Positions 26,817 through 35,749 of a stretch of 64,000 nucleotides of DNA are shown here, in pieces (within the stretch, counting starts at the first letter, position 1; each line of letters opens with the position of its first letter). The translations under genes were made by a program, and so were the position numbers. The notes under the pieces are model-generated. The model did no database searches. It was not told where the DNA came from and was given only the letters and a program-made list of their open reading frames with translations. This stretch comes from an uncultured Clostridia bacterium (GTDB taxonomy: Bacteria > Bacillota > Clostridia > Oscillospirales > Ruminococcaceae), in assembly GCA_947510165.1 (NCBI GenBank), contig CANNSB010000003.1:1-64000 (forward strand). The letters are read 5' to 3'.

Positions 26817-27963
26817 TTATAATTGTTTTTAATAGATTTGATATAGATTTTCCAACTAATTCACCAGCATATAAAGCTTCTTCAAGGCTATTTCCATGGC
26901 CACCCATCTCTATTAAAACTGATCCAGTTGTTAGATGTTGATTATATTTTTTATATGAAAATGACATTGGTCTTGCCAAATTAGGATAGTCTTTAGATAT
27001 TTGATTTTGTAAATTTATGCTAAATTTCAAATTTTCCATATAGTTTGGATATCCCATTTTTCCGTCATCCGCACCAGAAATGAGCATTATTTGAGCGGCG
27101 TTTTTTCCATCTATATTAGCTATTGGTGCTGTTCTTATTTTTTTTTCTGAATTTTCTATTGCATCTCTATGTATATCTAAAACAACCTTTATAGAAGGAT
27201 ACTGTTTTAGATATTTTTTTATTGTATTTTCAGATCTATTATATGATCCATTATAAGAAGGATAGTCATGATGGGTTTTATCAATTATAACGCCTATATT
27301 CTTCTTTTCTATTTCTTTAGAAATATTTTCTGCAACAAGGGTTACGTTTTGAGAATTATCTCTAGATCTAGAGTTATATGAAGGATCATACCAGTTTTGC
27401 GTTGTAGGTTGGTATGACTCTGTGGCGTGTGTAGATATTATTAAAACTTGAGGATCTGATATATTTTTTAATGTGAAAGATGGAGGAGAATTCATAATAT
27501 TTTTTATATTATCCATAGGTAATTTTGTTAAATTTTTTAAATATGAATTTTTAGAAAGTTCTAAAAAGTTTGGTGTAGTTCCAGCTTTTAGTGTTTTTCT
27601 TTCTATAGTTCCAGAACCTTGAGGGGGATTTGATGTATCTTTGGATTTTATAGTTTCTTGAGGTGTATTAGAAACACTATTTGCCTGAATATTTTCGTCT
27701 TCATTTTTTATACTTTCTATCTCTGTGTTATTATTTTTCAAGCTGTTTCTTATTTTTTTTCCATTATTTATAATATGTGCTCCTCCTTCTGGAAGAGATA
27801 ATGCAGCAGAAATTATAGCTGTATTTTTTATAATATTAAACATATTTGGTATTGATTGATTTATAATAAAAGTTATTAAAACAGTTAGGATTACAGGTAA
27901 AGAATATCTAAATATTTTTTTTATATTAATTATTTTAATATTTCTTTTTTTTCTTTTTATCAT
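26812..27963 (-). CDS. spoIIP: Stage II sporulation protein P
   Basis: 383 residues. An N-terminal membrane helix (about 16-40) is followed by a low-complexity linker and an amidase/endopeptidase domain with STHATESYQP, VIIDKTHHDYPSYN, VVLDIHRDAI and SVLIEMGGHGNSLEEA. SpoIIP works with SpoIID and SpoIIM to degrade septal peptidoglycan during engulfment. The spoIID gene is also in this window. It is 76 bp downstream of gpr in the same direction, the usual clostridial order. Confidence 0.92.
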   Translation of the reverse strand: MIKRKKRNIKIINIKKIFRYSLPVILTVLITFIINQSIPNMFNIIKNTAIISAALSLPEGGAHIINNGKKIRNSLKNNNTEIESIKNEDENIQANSVSNTPQETIKSKDTSNPPQGSGTIERKTLKAGTTPNFLELSKNSYLKNLTKLPMDNIKNIMNSPPSFTLKNISDPQVLIISTHATESYQPTTQNWYDPSYNSRSRDNSQNVTLVAENISKEIEKKNIGVIIDKTHHDYPSYNGSYNRSENTIKKYLKQYPSIKVVLDIHRDAIENSEKKIRTAPIANIDGKNAAQIMLISGADDGKMGYPNYMENLKFSINLQNQISKDYPNLARPMSFSYKKYNQHLTTGSVLIEMGGHGNSLEEALYAGELVGKSISNLLKTIIK

Positions 27964-28039
27964 AGAGATCCTCCGTTTATCGGTTTGTGTATTATATAAA
28001 TCTATATGAAAAAAGAAAAGAAAATATTATAATAAATTT

Positions 28040-28924
28040 TTATATCGCAAGTCCTTCTATTTCTTGTATAGAAAGTGTAGGTTGTAGTGCTTTGTTTATA
28101 GCAATTGAAATAAACTTAGAAGATTGTTTAACTATTGTGTCAATTTCTCTAGGGGTAACCATTAAAGTTTTCCCTCTAGTAGAGACCTTTTCATTTTTAT
28201 TATTATCTCCTAAAAGGTCGAAAGCAATTGTGGTCATATCTACAACGGTTGGAATACCAATTGATATAACTGGAACTCCGAGAGTTTCTTTAGATAATTC
28301 TTTTCTTTTATTTTGAACTCCAGATCCGGGAGATATACCTGTATTAGAAATCTGTATGGTTTTTCCTAATCTGTCTATACTTTTTGAGGCAAGGGCATCG
28401 ATAACTATTACACAAGATGGACAGACTTCTTTACAGATAGATGAAATAATTTCGGCTGTTTCCATTCCTGTTTTTCCAAGAACTCCTGGGGTTATTGCTG
28501 CAACTCCTCTTAGACCTTCTAATCCAATTGTTTTTGCAAGCTCTTTAGATATATGTCTTGTAGCTAAAATAGAGTTTATTGCTATAGGACCAAGTGCATC
28601 GGGAGTTATATCAATATTTCCAAGACCAACAACTAAAATCAGACCATCTTTTTCTACCATAGATGAAATTTCTTTTGATATAGCAGAAATTTCTCCTTCA
28701 AAATTTTCAGATCCATTTTTAAGACTGTTTGTTTCGATCGTTATATAATCACCAATTGGTTTTCCTAGAATTCTTGAAGCGGTGTCTTTTTTTATATGAA
28801 CTTTTGTTATTTTAACACCTTGTGTAATTTGCTCATTCTTTTCAACACCTTCAGGCAAAATTTCTCCAGCAATTTCTAATGACTCTATAGCTAAATCAGT
28901 TCGAATATTTTTTTGTAGTTCCAT
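28040..28924 (-). CDS. gpr: GPR spore germination protease
   Basis: 294 residues, somewhat shorter than Bacillus GPR. The N-terminal RTDLAIES matches the SASP-like cleavage region used in autoprocessing. GLGNIDITPDALGP, VAAITPGVLGKTGMETAEI and GISPGSGVQNKRKELS are family blocks. It degrades small acid-soluble spore proteins at germination. RBS GGAGATAAACA-ATG. It forms a likely operon with spoIIP. Confidence 0.93.
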   Translation of the reverse strand: MELQKNIRTDLAIESLEIAGEILPEGVEKNEQITQGVKITKVHIKKDTASRILGKPIGDYITIETNSLKNGSENFEGEISAISKEISSMVEKDGLILVVGLGNIDITPDALGPIAINSILATRHISKELAKTIGLEGLRGVAAITPGVLGKTGMETAEIISSICKEVCPSCVIVIDALASKSIDRLGKTIQISNTGISPGSGVQNKRKELSKETLGVPVISIGIPTVVDMTTIAFDLLGDNNKNEKVSTRGKTLMVTPREIDTIVKQSSKFISIAINKALQPTLSIQEIEGLAI

Positions 28925-29075
28925 TGTTTATCTCCTCTATATTTAAATATATTTTTTAACTATTGATTTTTAATTGAAATAGTGATATCATATTATAGAT
29001 TATTAGTAATACTATTTTGTGATGTATTACATATTGTGTACAGTTATTTTTTATTTATGTAAAGGAGGTGTTTAT

Positions 29076-29339
29076 ATGCCTAATATTAAATCTGCTAAAA
29101 AGAGAGTTAAAGTAATTAAGGCAAAAACTCTAATTAATAAAAATATCAGAACTAATTTAAAAACTGTTATGAAAAAGGCAGATAATGCTATTTTAAATAA
29201 TGATATTGATAAAAAAGTTATAGTAGTTTCTGCTATTAAAGCCATCGATAAGGCTTGTGCAAAAGGTATTTTACACAAAAATTGTGCTTCTAGAAAAAAA
29301 TCACAACTATCTAAAAGAGTTAATGCTATAAAAGCGTAA
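29076..29339 (+). CDS. rpsT: Ribosomal protein S20
   Basis: 87 residues from ATG at 29076 after AAAGGAGGTG. Lys-rich helical sequence starts MPNIKSAKKRVKVIKAKT and ends KKSQLSKRVNAIKA. It is divergent from gpr, the common Firmicutes arrangement. Confidence 0.95.
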   Translation: MPNIKSAKKRVKVIKAKTLINKNIRTNLKTVMKKADNAILNNDIDKKVIVVSAIKAIDKACAKGILHKNCASRKKSQLSKRVNAIKA

Positions 29340-29352
29340 AGTTTTAATTTAA

Positions 29353-29402
29353 TCTAAAATAAAATCAGATCCAATTATAATGGATCTGATTTTATTTTAT
29401 TA
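29353..29402 (+). terminator. Terminator after rpsT
   Basis: A perfect AATAAAATCAGATCC/GGATCTGATTTTATT stem with a 9-nt loop. Confidence 0.88.
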
Positions 29403-29496
29403 ATAACCATTAGTTTTATTTTGTACTAATTTATTAATAAAATACGGTATTAATATTATATAAATTATTTTAAAATATTTAAAAGGAGGTAAAATA

Positions 29497-30936
29497 ATGC
29501 ATATAAAAATTATAGCTATTATTTTATCAGTTATATTATTTTTATCTGGATGTAATACTAATAAAACAGATAATAATTCACAACCAGATGATTTTGTGAC
29601 GATAAAATGGATTTTAAAAGGAAAAAAGCCAACTGATTATGATAAAGTTTTAAATGAAATAAATATTTATATTAAAGAAAAGATTAACGCCAATTTAGAG
29701 ATAACATGGATTCCTGATACTGCTTATTATGAAAGTTTAGCTGATATAATATCATCTAATATTGAGTATGATATTGCTTGGACAGGAAATGAATCTGACT
29801 TTTTTGTAAATAATATGATTGATGGAAACTTTGCTAGTATTAATCAATTTATTATAGATAAAAATCAATCTCTTTTTGATTTTATACCAGAAGATATTTT
29901 TAAAGGTGTTTCATATAAAGATGAAATCTATGGTATACCTAATTATAATCTTATAGCAAATAGATTTAATGTTGTATTTGATAAAAATTATATTGATAAA
30001 TATGATATAGGATATAGTACAGTTGATAGTTTGGAAGGTTTAAATATTGTTTTATCTAGTATAAAGTCTGCAGATCCTGAAAAAGTTGTTTTAGCAATGG
30101 ATAAAAACGGATATATAGGGCTATTTGATGAATATGATTTAATAATAAATTCTCCGCCTATAGGTATTAAACTAGATATAAAAGATAATATAACAGCAGT
30201 TAACCCTTATGAAAATGATGAAACTTTGTCTAACCTTCATATTTTAAATAGCTGGTATTCTCAAGAAATAATAAATAAAACTGCTCCACATGTAGAATTA
30301 CCTTCAGAATATTTATATAAAGAAGGTGCTGTATTTGGATTTTATGGATATCCAGACTTTGATTTAGATCTGGCAAAGGTATATGAAAAAGAATATTCTT
30401 ATGTTGAAATAGGGGATTTATATACAAAAAACTCAAACATTAGAGAATCTTTAAACATAATATCTTCATCTTCTAAAAATAAGGAGAAGTCTTTTGATTT
30501 TTTAAACTTAGTAAATTCTGATTCAAAATTAAGAAACCTTCTTGCATATGGAATAGAAGGAGAACATTATAAAAAAATAGGTGGTACAAATATCGAGATT
30601 ATTAATGATAGATATATTGTAGATAAGCTTATTCAGGGAACTTTTTTTAATCTTTATACTGAAAAACCTATGCAGACAAGTACTTTAAATAAATATAAAG
30701 ATTTTAATAAAAGTTCAAAAGAATCTCCTATATTAGGTTTTGTTTATGATGATAAAAATTTAAAGTCTAAAATTGATACCTGTTCTATTATCTATGAAAA
30801 ATGGATGGGAAAGATTAATACAGGCTCTCTTCCTCCTATTGAATCTACTACAAAAATGATAGAAGAGTTAAATTCTGCTGGATATAGAGATATAATACAA
30901 GATATTCAAACACAGTTAGACAAATATTATAAATAA
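29497..30936 (+). CDS. Extracellular solute-binding lipoprotein (DUF3502-type ABC transporter)
   Basis: 479 residues. The lipoprotein signal has lipobox LSGC near residue 19. A family 1 sugar-binding fold follows (YDIAWTGNESDFF; YGIPNYN), and the C-terminus ends like DUF3502/LipO proteins (IEELNSAGYRDIIQDIQTQ). It should capture a carbohydrate outside the membrane. No permease gene lies nearby. RBS AAAAGGAGGT. A paralogue starts 48 bp downstream. Confidence 0.82.
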   Translation: MHIKIIAIILSVILFLSGCNTNKTDNNSQPDDFVTIKWILKGKKPTDYDKVLNEINIYIKEKINANLEITWIPDTAYYESLADIISSNIEYDIAWTGNESDFFVNNMIDGNFASINQFIIDKNQSLFDFIPEDIFKGVSYKDEIYGIPNYNLIANRFNVVFDKNYIDKYDIGYSTVDSLEGLNIVLSSIKSADPEKVVLAMDKNGYIGLFDEYDLIINSPPIGIKLDIKDNITAVNPYENDETLSNLHILNSWYSQEIINKTAPHVELPSEYLYKEGAVFGFYGYPDFDLDLAKVYEKEYSYVEIGDLYTKNSNIRESLNIISSSSKNKEKSFDFLNLVNSDSKLRNLLAYGIEGEHYKKIGGTNIEIINDRYIVDKLIQGTFFNLYTEKPMQTSTLNKYKDFNKSSKESPILGFVYDDKNLKSKIDTCSIIYEKWMGKINTGSLPPIESTTKMIEELNSAGYRDIIQDIQTQLDKYYK

Positions 30937-30984
30937 ATACATCTATAATAATAATAAAACTTTTTATAGGAGAAATATTATCTT

Positions 30985-32436
30985 ATGAGAAATATTAGAT
31001 ATATACTATTATGTTTTTCGTTATTATCGATATTATTTTTTTCTTCTTGTAATAGTCTTTTAGAAGAGGATTTTAACAAAAATAATACTATTATATGGTG
31101 GATGATGGGGGAAAAGCCACAAGATTATAATGATGTTATTAAAGAAATAAATTTATATTTAAATGAGAAATTAAATATAAATTTAGAAATAAAATATGCG
31201 GATGAAGACTCTTATGAGGAAACTATACAAAATATAATACTTACCGGACAAAACTACGATATCGCATGGGGTTCTGGAAGTATAAATTCTTTCATGTTAA
31301 ATGTAAATAATCAATCATACATTGATATAACAGATGATTTGAATTTATATGGAGATGGACTTAAAAAATTAATTCCAGAAAGTTTATGGGAAGGGGTCAC
31401 TTTTAATGGAAAAATATATGGGATTCCTTCTTATAAAAATTTATCTGAAAATCCAAAGTATATATTTTCTAAAGAATATGTAGAAAAATATAATATAGAC
31501 TATTTAAATATAAAATCTATGGAAGATTTGGAAGTTTTTTTAAAAACTATAAAAGATAATGAAAATGTTATTCCTCTAAATTTAACTTCTAAAGATGGAT
31601 ATAAATATATTTTTGATGAATTTGATATGATACTTGAAACGATTCCATTAGGTGTTTTATTCAACCATGGAAATCCAAAAGATAAAACTATATCTATTTT
31701 AAATCCATTTGAAACAGATATAGTTATGGAAAAATTAGACCTAATTTATAAATGGAATAAACTCGAATATATAAGTAGTAATTTTAAAGAATATAAAGAT
31801 ATTCCAAGTTTTTCTTTTTTATCTATGAAAGATGGATATCCTTATTCTGATTTAGATTTTGAATCTTTACACGGATATAGTGTTGTTTCATCCCCTAGAT
31901 ATGAATCTTATTATTCGATTAAATCAAGTGTTTCCTCTGTAAATGCTATTTCTGCAAATTCAAATCATATTAAAGAGTCTATCCAACTATTAAATCTTAT
32001 AAATACAGATACATATTTAAGAACTTTGATATCATATGGAATAGAGGGAAAGCATTATATAAGAGAAGATAATGGATTAATTAAAAAATTAAATACAAAT
32101 TATGATGGAGTAGACATAGATATACCCGGTAGTTTTTTTAATCTTGATATTATGAAACCGGCTGAACTGTCTAAATGGGAAGATCTATCTATTTTAAATG
32201 AAAGTTCTAAAAAGTCTCCAATACTTGGATTTTGGTTTGATACATCTAAATTAAAAACAGAAATTGGGGTTTGTACAACTATATATAATAAATATAAAAG
32301 CTTAATTCTAACTGGTGTTGAAGATCCCAAAATATTTATTCCACAGATGATAGATGATTTAAATAAGGGTGGATATCAAAAGATTTTATTATCAGCACAA
32401 GAACAATTAAATAAATATATACAAAACAAGGATTAA
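30985..32436 (+). CDS. Extracellular solute-binding lipoprotein, paralogue of the upstream gene
   Basis: 483 residues with lipobox FSSC and the same plan as the preceding protein: TIIWWMMGEKPQDYNDVIKE, YDIAWGSGS, IYGIPSYKN and a DUF3502-like tail (DDLNKGGYQKILLSAQEQ). The tandem pair arose by duplication and has diverged. Its stop codon lies within a long palindromic terminator. Confidence 0.82.
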   Translation: MRNIRYILLCFSLLSILFFSSCNSLLEEDFNKNNTIIWWMMGEKPQDYNDVIKEINLYLNEKLNINLEIKYADEDSYEETIQNIILTGQNYDIAWGSGSINSFMLNVNNQSYIDITDDLNLYGDGLKKLIPESLWEGVTFNGKIYGIPSYKNLSENPKYIFSKEYVEKYNIDYLNIKSMEDLEVFLKTIKDNENVIPLNLTSKDGYKYIFDEFDMILETIPLGVLFNHGNPKDKTISILNPFETDIVMEKLDLIYKWNKLEYISSNFKEYKDIPSFSFLSMKDGYPYSDLDFESLHGYSVVSSPRYESYYSIKSSVSSVNAISANSNHIKESIQLLNLINTDTYLRTLISYGIEGKHYIREDNGLIKKLNTNYDGVDIDIPGSFFNLDIMKPAELSKWEDLSILNESSKKSPILGFWFDTSKLKTEIGVCTTIYNKYKSLILTGVEDPKIFIPQMIDDLNKGGYQKILLSAQEQLNKYIQNKD

Positions 32437-32462
32437 TATTAATCCTTGTTTTTGTATATATT
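32414..32462. terminator. Palindromic terminator over the stop of the second lipoprotein gene
   Basis: The AACAAGGATTAAT|ATTAATCCTTGTT core extends outward by further A/T pairs with one bulged base. The stop codon is inside the left arm. Confidence 0.85.
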
Positions 32463-32517
32463 AAAAATTTCTTTAATAAGATATAAGTATAAAATAAAAT
32501 TTAAAGGAGTTTATGAA

Positions 32518-33276
32518 ATGTATTTTATACTTAATAAAAGAAAAATATTATATCTATTTATTATTATAAATTTTATAGGTTTTTCTATTATTCCTATTAA
32601 TTATAGCTTTGACAAAGTTGTAGGAAATAGTATATCTGAAAAAAAACCAATATATAGGGTAGATACAAATGAGAAAAAAATAGCATTAGGTTTTAACGCA
32701 GCTTGGGACAATAGAGATACAGAAAATCTTGCAAATATATTTAATAAATATGATGTTAAAGCAACATTTTTTGTTACAGGAGAGTGGGCTGATAAATATC
32801 CTAATGATGTAAAATATTTTTTTGATTTAGGTCATGAAATTGGAAATCATTCTAATTTTCATCCACATGTTTCGAAAATTAGTGAAGAAAAATTAATTAG
32901 CGATACACTTTCAGCAGAAAAAAAAATAGAAAATATAATAGGAAAAAAACCTAATTTATATAGAGCTCCTTATGGAGAATATAGCAGTGGTATGATAGAT
33001 ACACTTAAGGATAAACTTGGGTATGATATTATTCAATGGGATGTAGACAGCAGAGATTGGAAACCAGAATATACATCTGAAAAAATAGTTAAAGGAGTTT
33101 TAAATAATATAAATAGTGGAAGTATATTATTATTTCATAATGGAAAGGAAAACACTATAGATGCTTTGCCAAGTATATTAGAAGGAATTATAAATAAAGG
33201 GTATGAAATTGTATTAATAAAAGATCTTATACCAACTGACGGCTATAAAGTCGATAGTTTTGGAGAGGCAAGTTAA
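32518..33276 (+). CDS. Polysaccharide deacetylase, PdaB-like
   Basis: 252 residues from ATG at 32518 (AAAGGAG 8 bp upstream). One N-terminal membrane helix is followed by a NodB domain. The metal-binding His pair is in GNHSNFHPH, with later RAPYGEYS and IIQWDVDSRDW. PdaB types act on spore or wall glycans. The first catalytic motif, normally with Asp (TFD), reads LGFNAAWDN here, so the catalytic Asp is replaced by Asn and activity may be altered. Confidence 0.85.
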   Translation: MYFILNKRKILYLFIIINFIGFSIIPINYSFDKVVGNSISEKKPIYRVDTNEKKIALGFNAAWDNRDTENLANIFNKYDVKATFFVTGEWADKYPNDVKYFFDLGHEIGNHSNFHPHVSKISEEKLISDTLSAEKKIENIIGKKPNLYRAPYGEYSSGMIDTLKDKLGYDIIQWDVDSRDWKPEYTSEKIVKGVLNNINSGSILLFHNGKENTIDALPSILEGIINKGYEIVLIKDLIPTDGYKVDSFGEAS

Positions 33277-33373
33277 AAGTTAGGTATAGTTTTTTGATGA
33301 TCATATATTGAATAGATGTTTAATTTATGGTATAATTTTATAAATACATATTAACTTTGGAGATGAATATTAG

Positions 33374-34060
33374 ATGATAAAATTAATAGGAATAGTGATA
33401 GTTGTTTTTGGATTTGTTCTTAAAAAAGATACTATCGCAACTGTTGTAACCGCTGGTATAGTTACTGGGCTTGTGTCAGGTATGAATATTATTGAAGTTT
33501 TAGATATATTAGGCACAACTTTTACTTCTCAAAGATTGATGACTTTATTTATTTTAACTCTGCCTGTAATTGGTATTAGTGAAAGATATGGACTGAAACA
33601 ACGGGCTGTTGAACTTATTAAAAAGACAAAAAAAATATCTGTTGGAGGTATAAATATAATATATTTAGCACTTAGACAGATAACTTCTGCACTATCTTTA
33701 AGACTTGGTGGACATCCTCAATTTGTTCGACCAATTATTAATCCAATGGCACAGGGCGCTGCTATTGTTGCTTATAAAGAAATTGATCAAGATGACGTAG
33801 ACTTGATAAAAGCTTCAGCTTGTGCTCAGGATAATTATGGCAATTTTTTTGGACAAAACTTATTTTTAGGCGCAGGTGGAGTTCTTTTAATTGTTGGAAC
33901 TTTTTCAGATTTAGGATATAGTGTTGATCCTTTAAATATTGCAATAGCATGTATTCCTTCTGCAATACTTATTTTTGTTTTAGGAACTATTCAAAATATT
34001 CTTCTGGATAAAAAGCTTAAGATGAAATATACTGTTAAATCATCTACTAAAAGCAAATAA
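33374..34060 (+). CDS. DUF969 family membrane protein
   Basis: 228 residues with about five hydrophobic helices and the conserved LTLPVIGISERYGLKQRA and ASACAQDNYGNFFGQNLF blocks. DUF969, DUF979 and pyroglutamyl peptidase form a recurring three-gene operon, found here intact. The pair is thought to be a transporter, perhaps for pyroglutamate or peptides; the substrate is not established. Confidence 0.85.
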   Translation: MIKLIGIVIVVFGFVLKKDTIATVVTAGIVTGLVSGMNIIEVLDILGTTFTSQRLMTLFILTLPVIGISERYGLKQRAVELIKKTKKISVGGINIIYLALRQITSALSLRLGGHPQFVRPIINPMAQGAAIVAYKEIDQDDVDLIKASACAQDNYGNFFGQNLFLGAGGVLLIVGTFSDLGYSVDPLNIAIACIPSAILIFVLGTIQNILLDKKLKMKYTVKSSTKSK

Positions 34061-34083
34061 CATTTTATTAAAGGAGAATAATT

Positions 34084-35010
34084 ATGAATAATTTTGATAA
34101 TATACTTTTAGAAATATTTTATATTTTAATAGGTTTATTTTTCTTATATACAGGATATAGGAGTTTTAGTGATAAAAATCTTAAAACGAGATATGGCACA
34201 GGTTTATTTTGGACTTTATTATCAGGAACATTTATTTTAGGTCCATATATAGATGGATATATAGTAGGAATAATGATTGTTATTATAGCAATACTCACTG
34301 CTACCAAACAGGTTCAAATTTCATCTATAGTCCCAATAGATGAAAAAAAAGCACAGATAAGATCAGATAGAATAGGTAATAAAATTTTTATTCCCTCTAT
34401 CCTAATAGCTGTTTTTGCATTTGGTATAGCTCAATTAAAGATATTAAGTGGAACGGCCGCAATTGGAGCTGCCGCTGTTATTGCTGTTATCGCTGTTATT
34501 GCTATAACAAAATCTAATCCTAAAAATATTGCCGTAGATGGTGATAGATTGGTACAATCTATGGGAGCTGTAATTATTTTGCCCCAATTATTGGCTGCTT
34601 TAGGAACTTTATTTACATCTGCTGGAGTTGGAACTGTAATAACAGAGGGTATATCTGGTATAATTCCTGAAGAAAATCGACTATTTGGGGTTGTTGCATA
34701 TTGTGTAGGAATGGCTTTATTTACAATAATAATGGGAAATGGATTTGCTGCTTTCTCTGTTGTGACTGCAGGTGTAGGAATTCCTTTTGTTATTATGCAG
34801 GGTGGAAATCCTGCAATTGTTGGTGCTTTAGGTTTGACAGCGGGATACTGTGGAACACTTTTGACACCTATGGCAGCTAATTTTAATATTGTTCCTGTTG
34901 CTCTTTTAGAGATAAGGCAAAAATATAGTATTATTAGATATCAAGCTCCCGTTGCTATACTTGCTCTTATAGGTCATATTGTACTCATGTATTTTTTAGC
35001 TTTTAATTAA
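34084..35010 (+). CDS. DUF979 family membrane protein
   Basis: 308 residues, nine or so hydrophobic helices, with LFGVVAYCVGMALFTIIMGN and GLTAGYCGTLLTPMAANFNI. It is the partner of the DUF969 protein 24 bp upstream and lies 16 bp before pcp, so it is probably cotranscribed and part of one uptake complex. Confidence 0.85.
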   Translation: MNNFDNILLEIFYILIGLFFLYTGYRSFSDKNLKTRYGTGLFWTLLSGTFILGPYIDGYIVGIMIVIIAILTATKQVQISSIVPIDEKKAQIRSDRIGNKIFIPSILIAVFAFGIAQLKILSGTAAIGAAAVIAVIAVIAITKSNPKNIAVDGDRLVQSMGAVIILPQLLAALGTLFTSAGVGTVITEGISGIIPEENRLFGVVAYCVGMALFTIIMGNGFAAFSVVTAGVGIPFVIMQGGNPAIVGALGLTAGYCGTLLTPMAANFNIVPVALLEIRQKYSIIRYQAPVAILALIGHIVLMYFLAFN

Positions 35011-35026
35011 AAAAAATTGTAAAAGG

Positions 35027-35683
35027 GTGATTTATATAAAAATATTATTTACAGGATTTAGTCCATTTGGACTAGAAAAAATAAACCCTTCTTGGGAAGC
35101 TGTAAAAATTTTACCAGATAATATAAAAGATATAGAAATTATAAAAATTATGATTCCTACAGTTTTTGAAAAATCTATTAATAATGTTGATAAGGCTATA
35201 CAAAAATATGATCCAGATGTTGTTATTTCTGTTGGACAGGCTGGGGGTAGATTTGGTATAAATCCAGAGAGAATTGCTATAAATATCAATGATGCATCTA
35301 TATGTGATAATGATGGAAATCAGCCAATAGATACCCCTGTTTTTAAAGATGGTCCAACTGCATATTTTACAACATTACCTATAAAGTCTATAGTTAAAGA
35401 TATACTTAAAAATAATATTTTTAGTAGTGTATCTAATACATCAGGAACTTTTGTATGTAACCATATTATGTATGGAGTTCTTCATCTAATAGCTACAAAA
35501 TATACTCATAAAACTATAAGGGCTGGATTTATACATGTTCCTTTTATACCAGAACAAGCTATTTCAAAAGTTAATCAACCGTATTTAGAATTAGAAAAAA
35601 TTACAGAAGCATTAAGAATAGCGGCAATATCTTGTTATGAAAATAAAGTTGATATAAAACTTATTGGTGGTAGTGTAGATTAA
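35027..35683 (+). CDS. pcp: Pyroglutamyl peptidase I
   Basis: 218 residues. Catalytic Glu is in GGRFGINPERIAININDA, Cys in SGTFVCNHIMYG and His in RAGFIHVPFIPEQ. It removes N-terminal pyroglutamate from peptides, fitting the DUF969-DUF979 neighbours. GTG at 35027 lies inside the AAAGGGTGA ribosome binding site. ATA at 35036 would give the family-typical KILFTGFSPFG start at better spacing, so the true start is uncertain. The stop lies in a long perfect inverted repeat. Confidence 0.92.
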   Translation: MIYIKILFTGFSPFGLEKINPSWEAVKILPDNIKDIEIIKIMIPTVFEKSINNVDKAIQKYDPDVVISVGQAGGRFGINPERIAININDASICDNDGNQPIDTPVFKDGPTAYFTTLPIKSIVKDILKNNIFSSVSNTSGTFVCNHIMYGVLHLIATKYTHKTIRAGFIHVPFIPEQAISKVNQPYLELEKITEALRIAAISCYENKVDIKLIGGSVD

Positions 35684-35749
35684 TAGTAAAAATAAAAAAA
35701 CATTAAAGAATAATTTCTTTAATGTTTTTTTATTTTTACTATTAATCTA
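35676..35749. terminator. 35-bp perfect inverted repeat over the stops of pcp and spoIID
   Basis: Arms 35676-35710 and 35715-35749 are exact complements with a TAAT loop. The pcp stop (35681-35683) and the spoIID stop (35747-35749) both fall inside. It acts in all likelihood as a bidirectional terminator. Confidence 0.92.
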
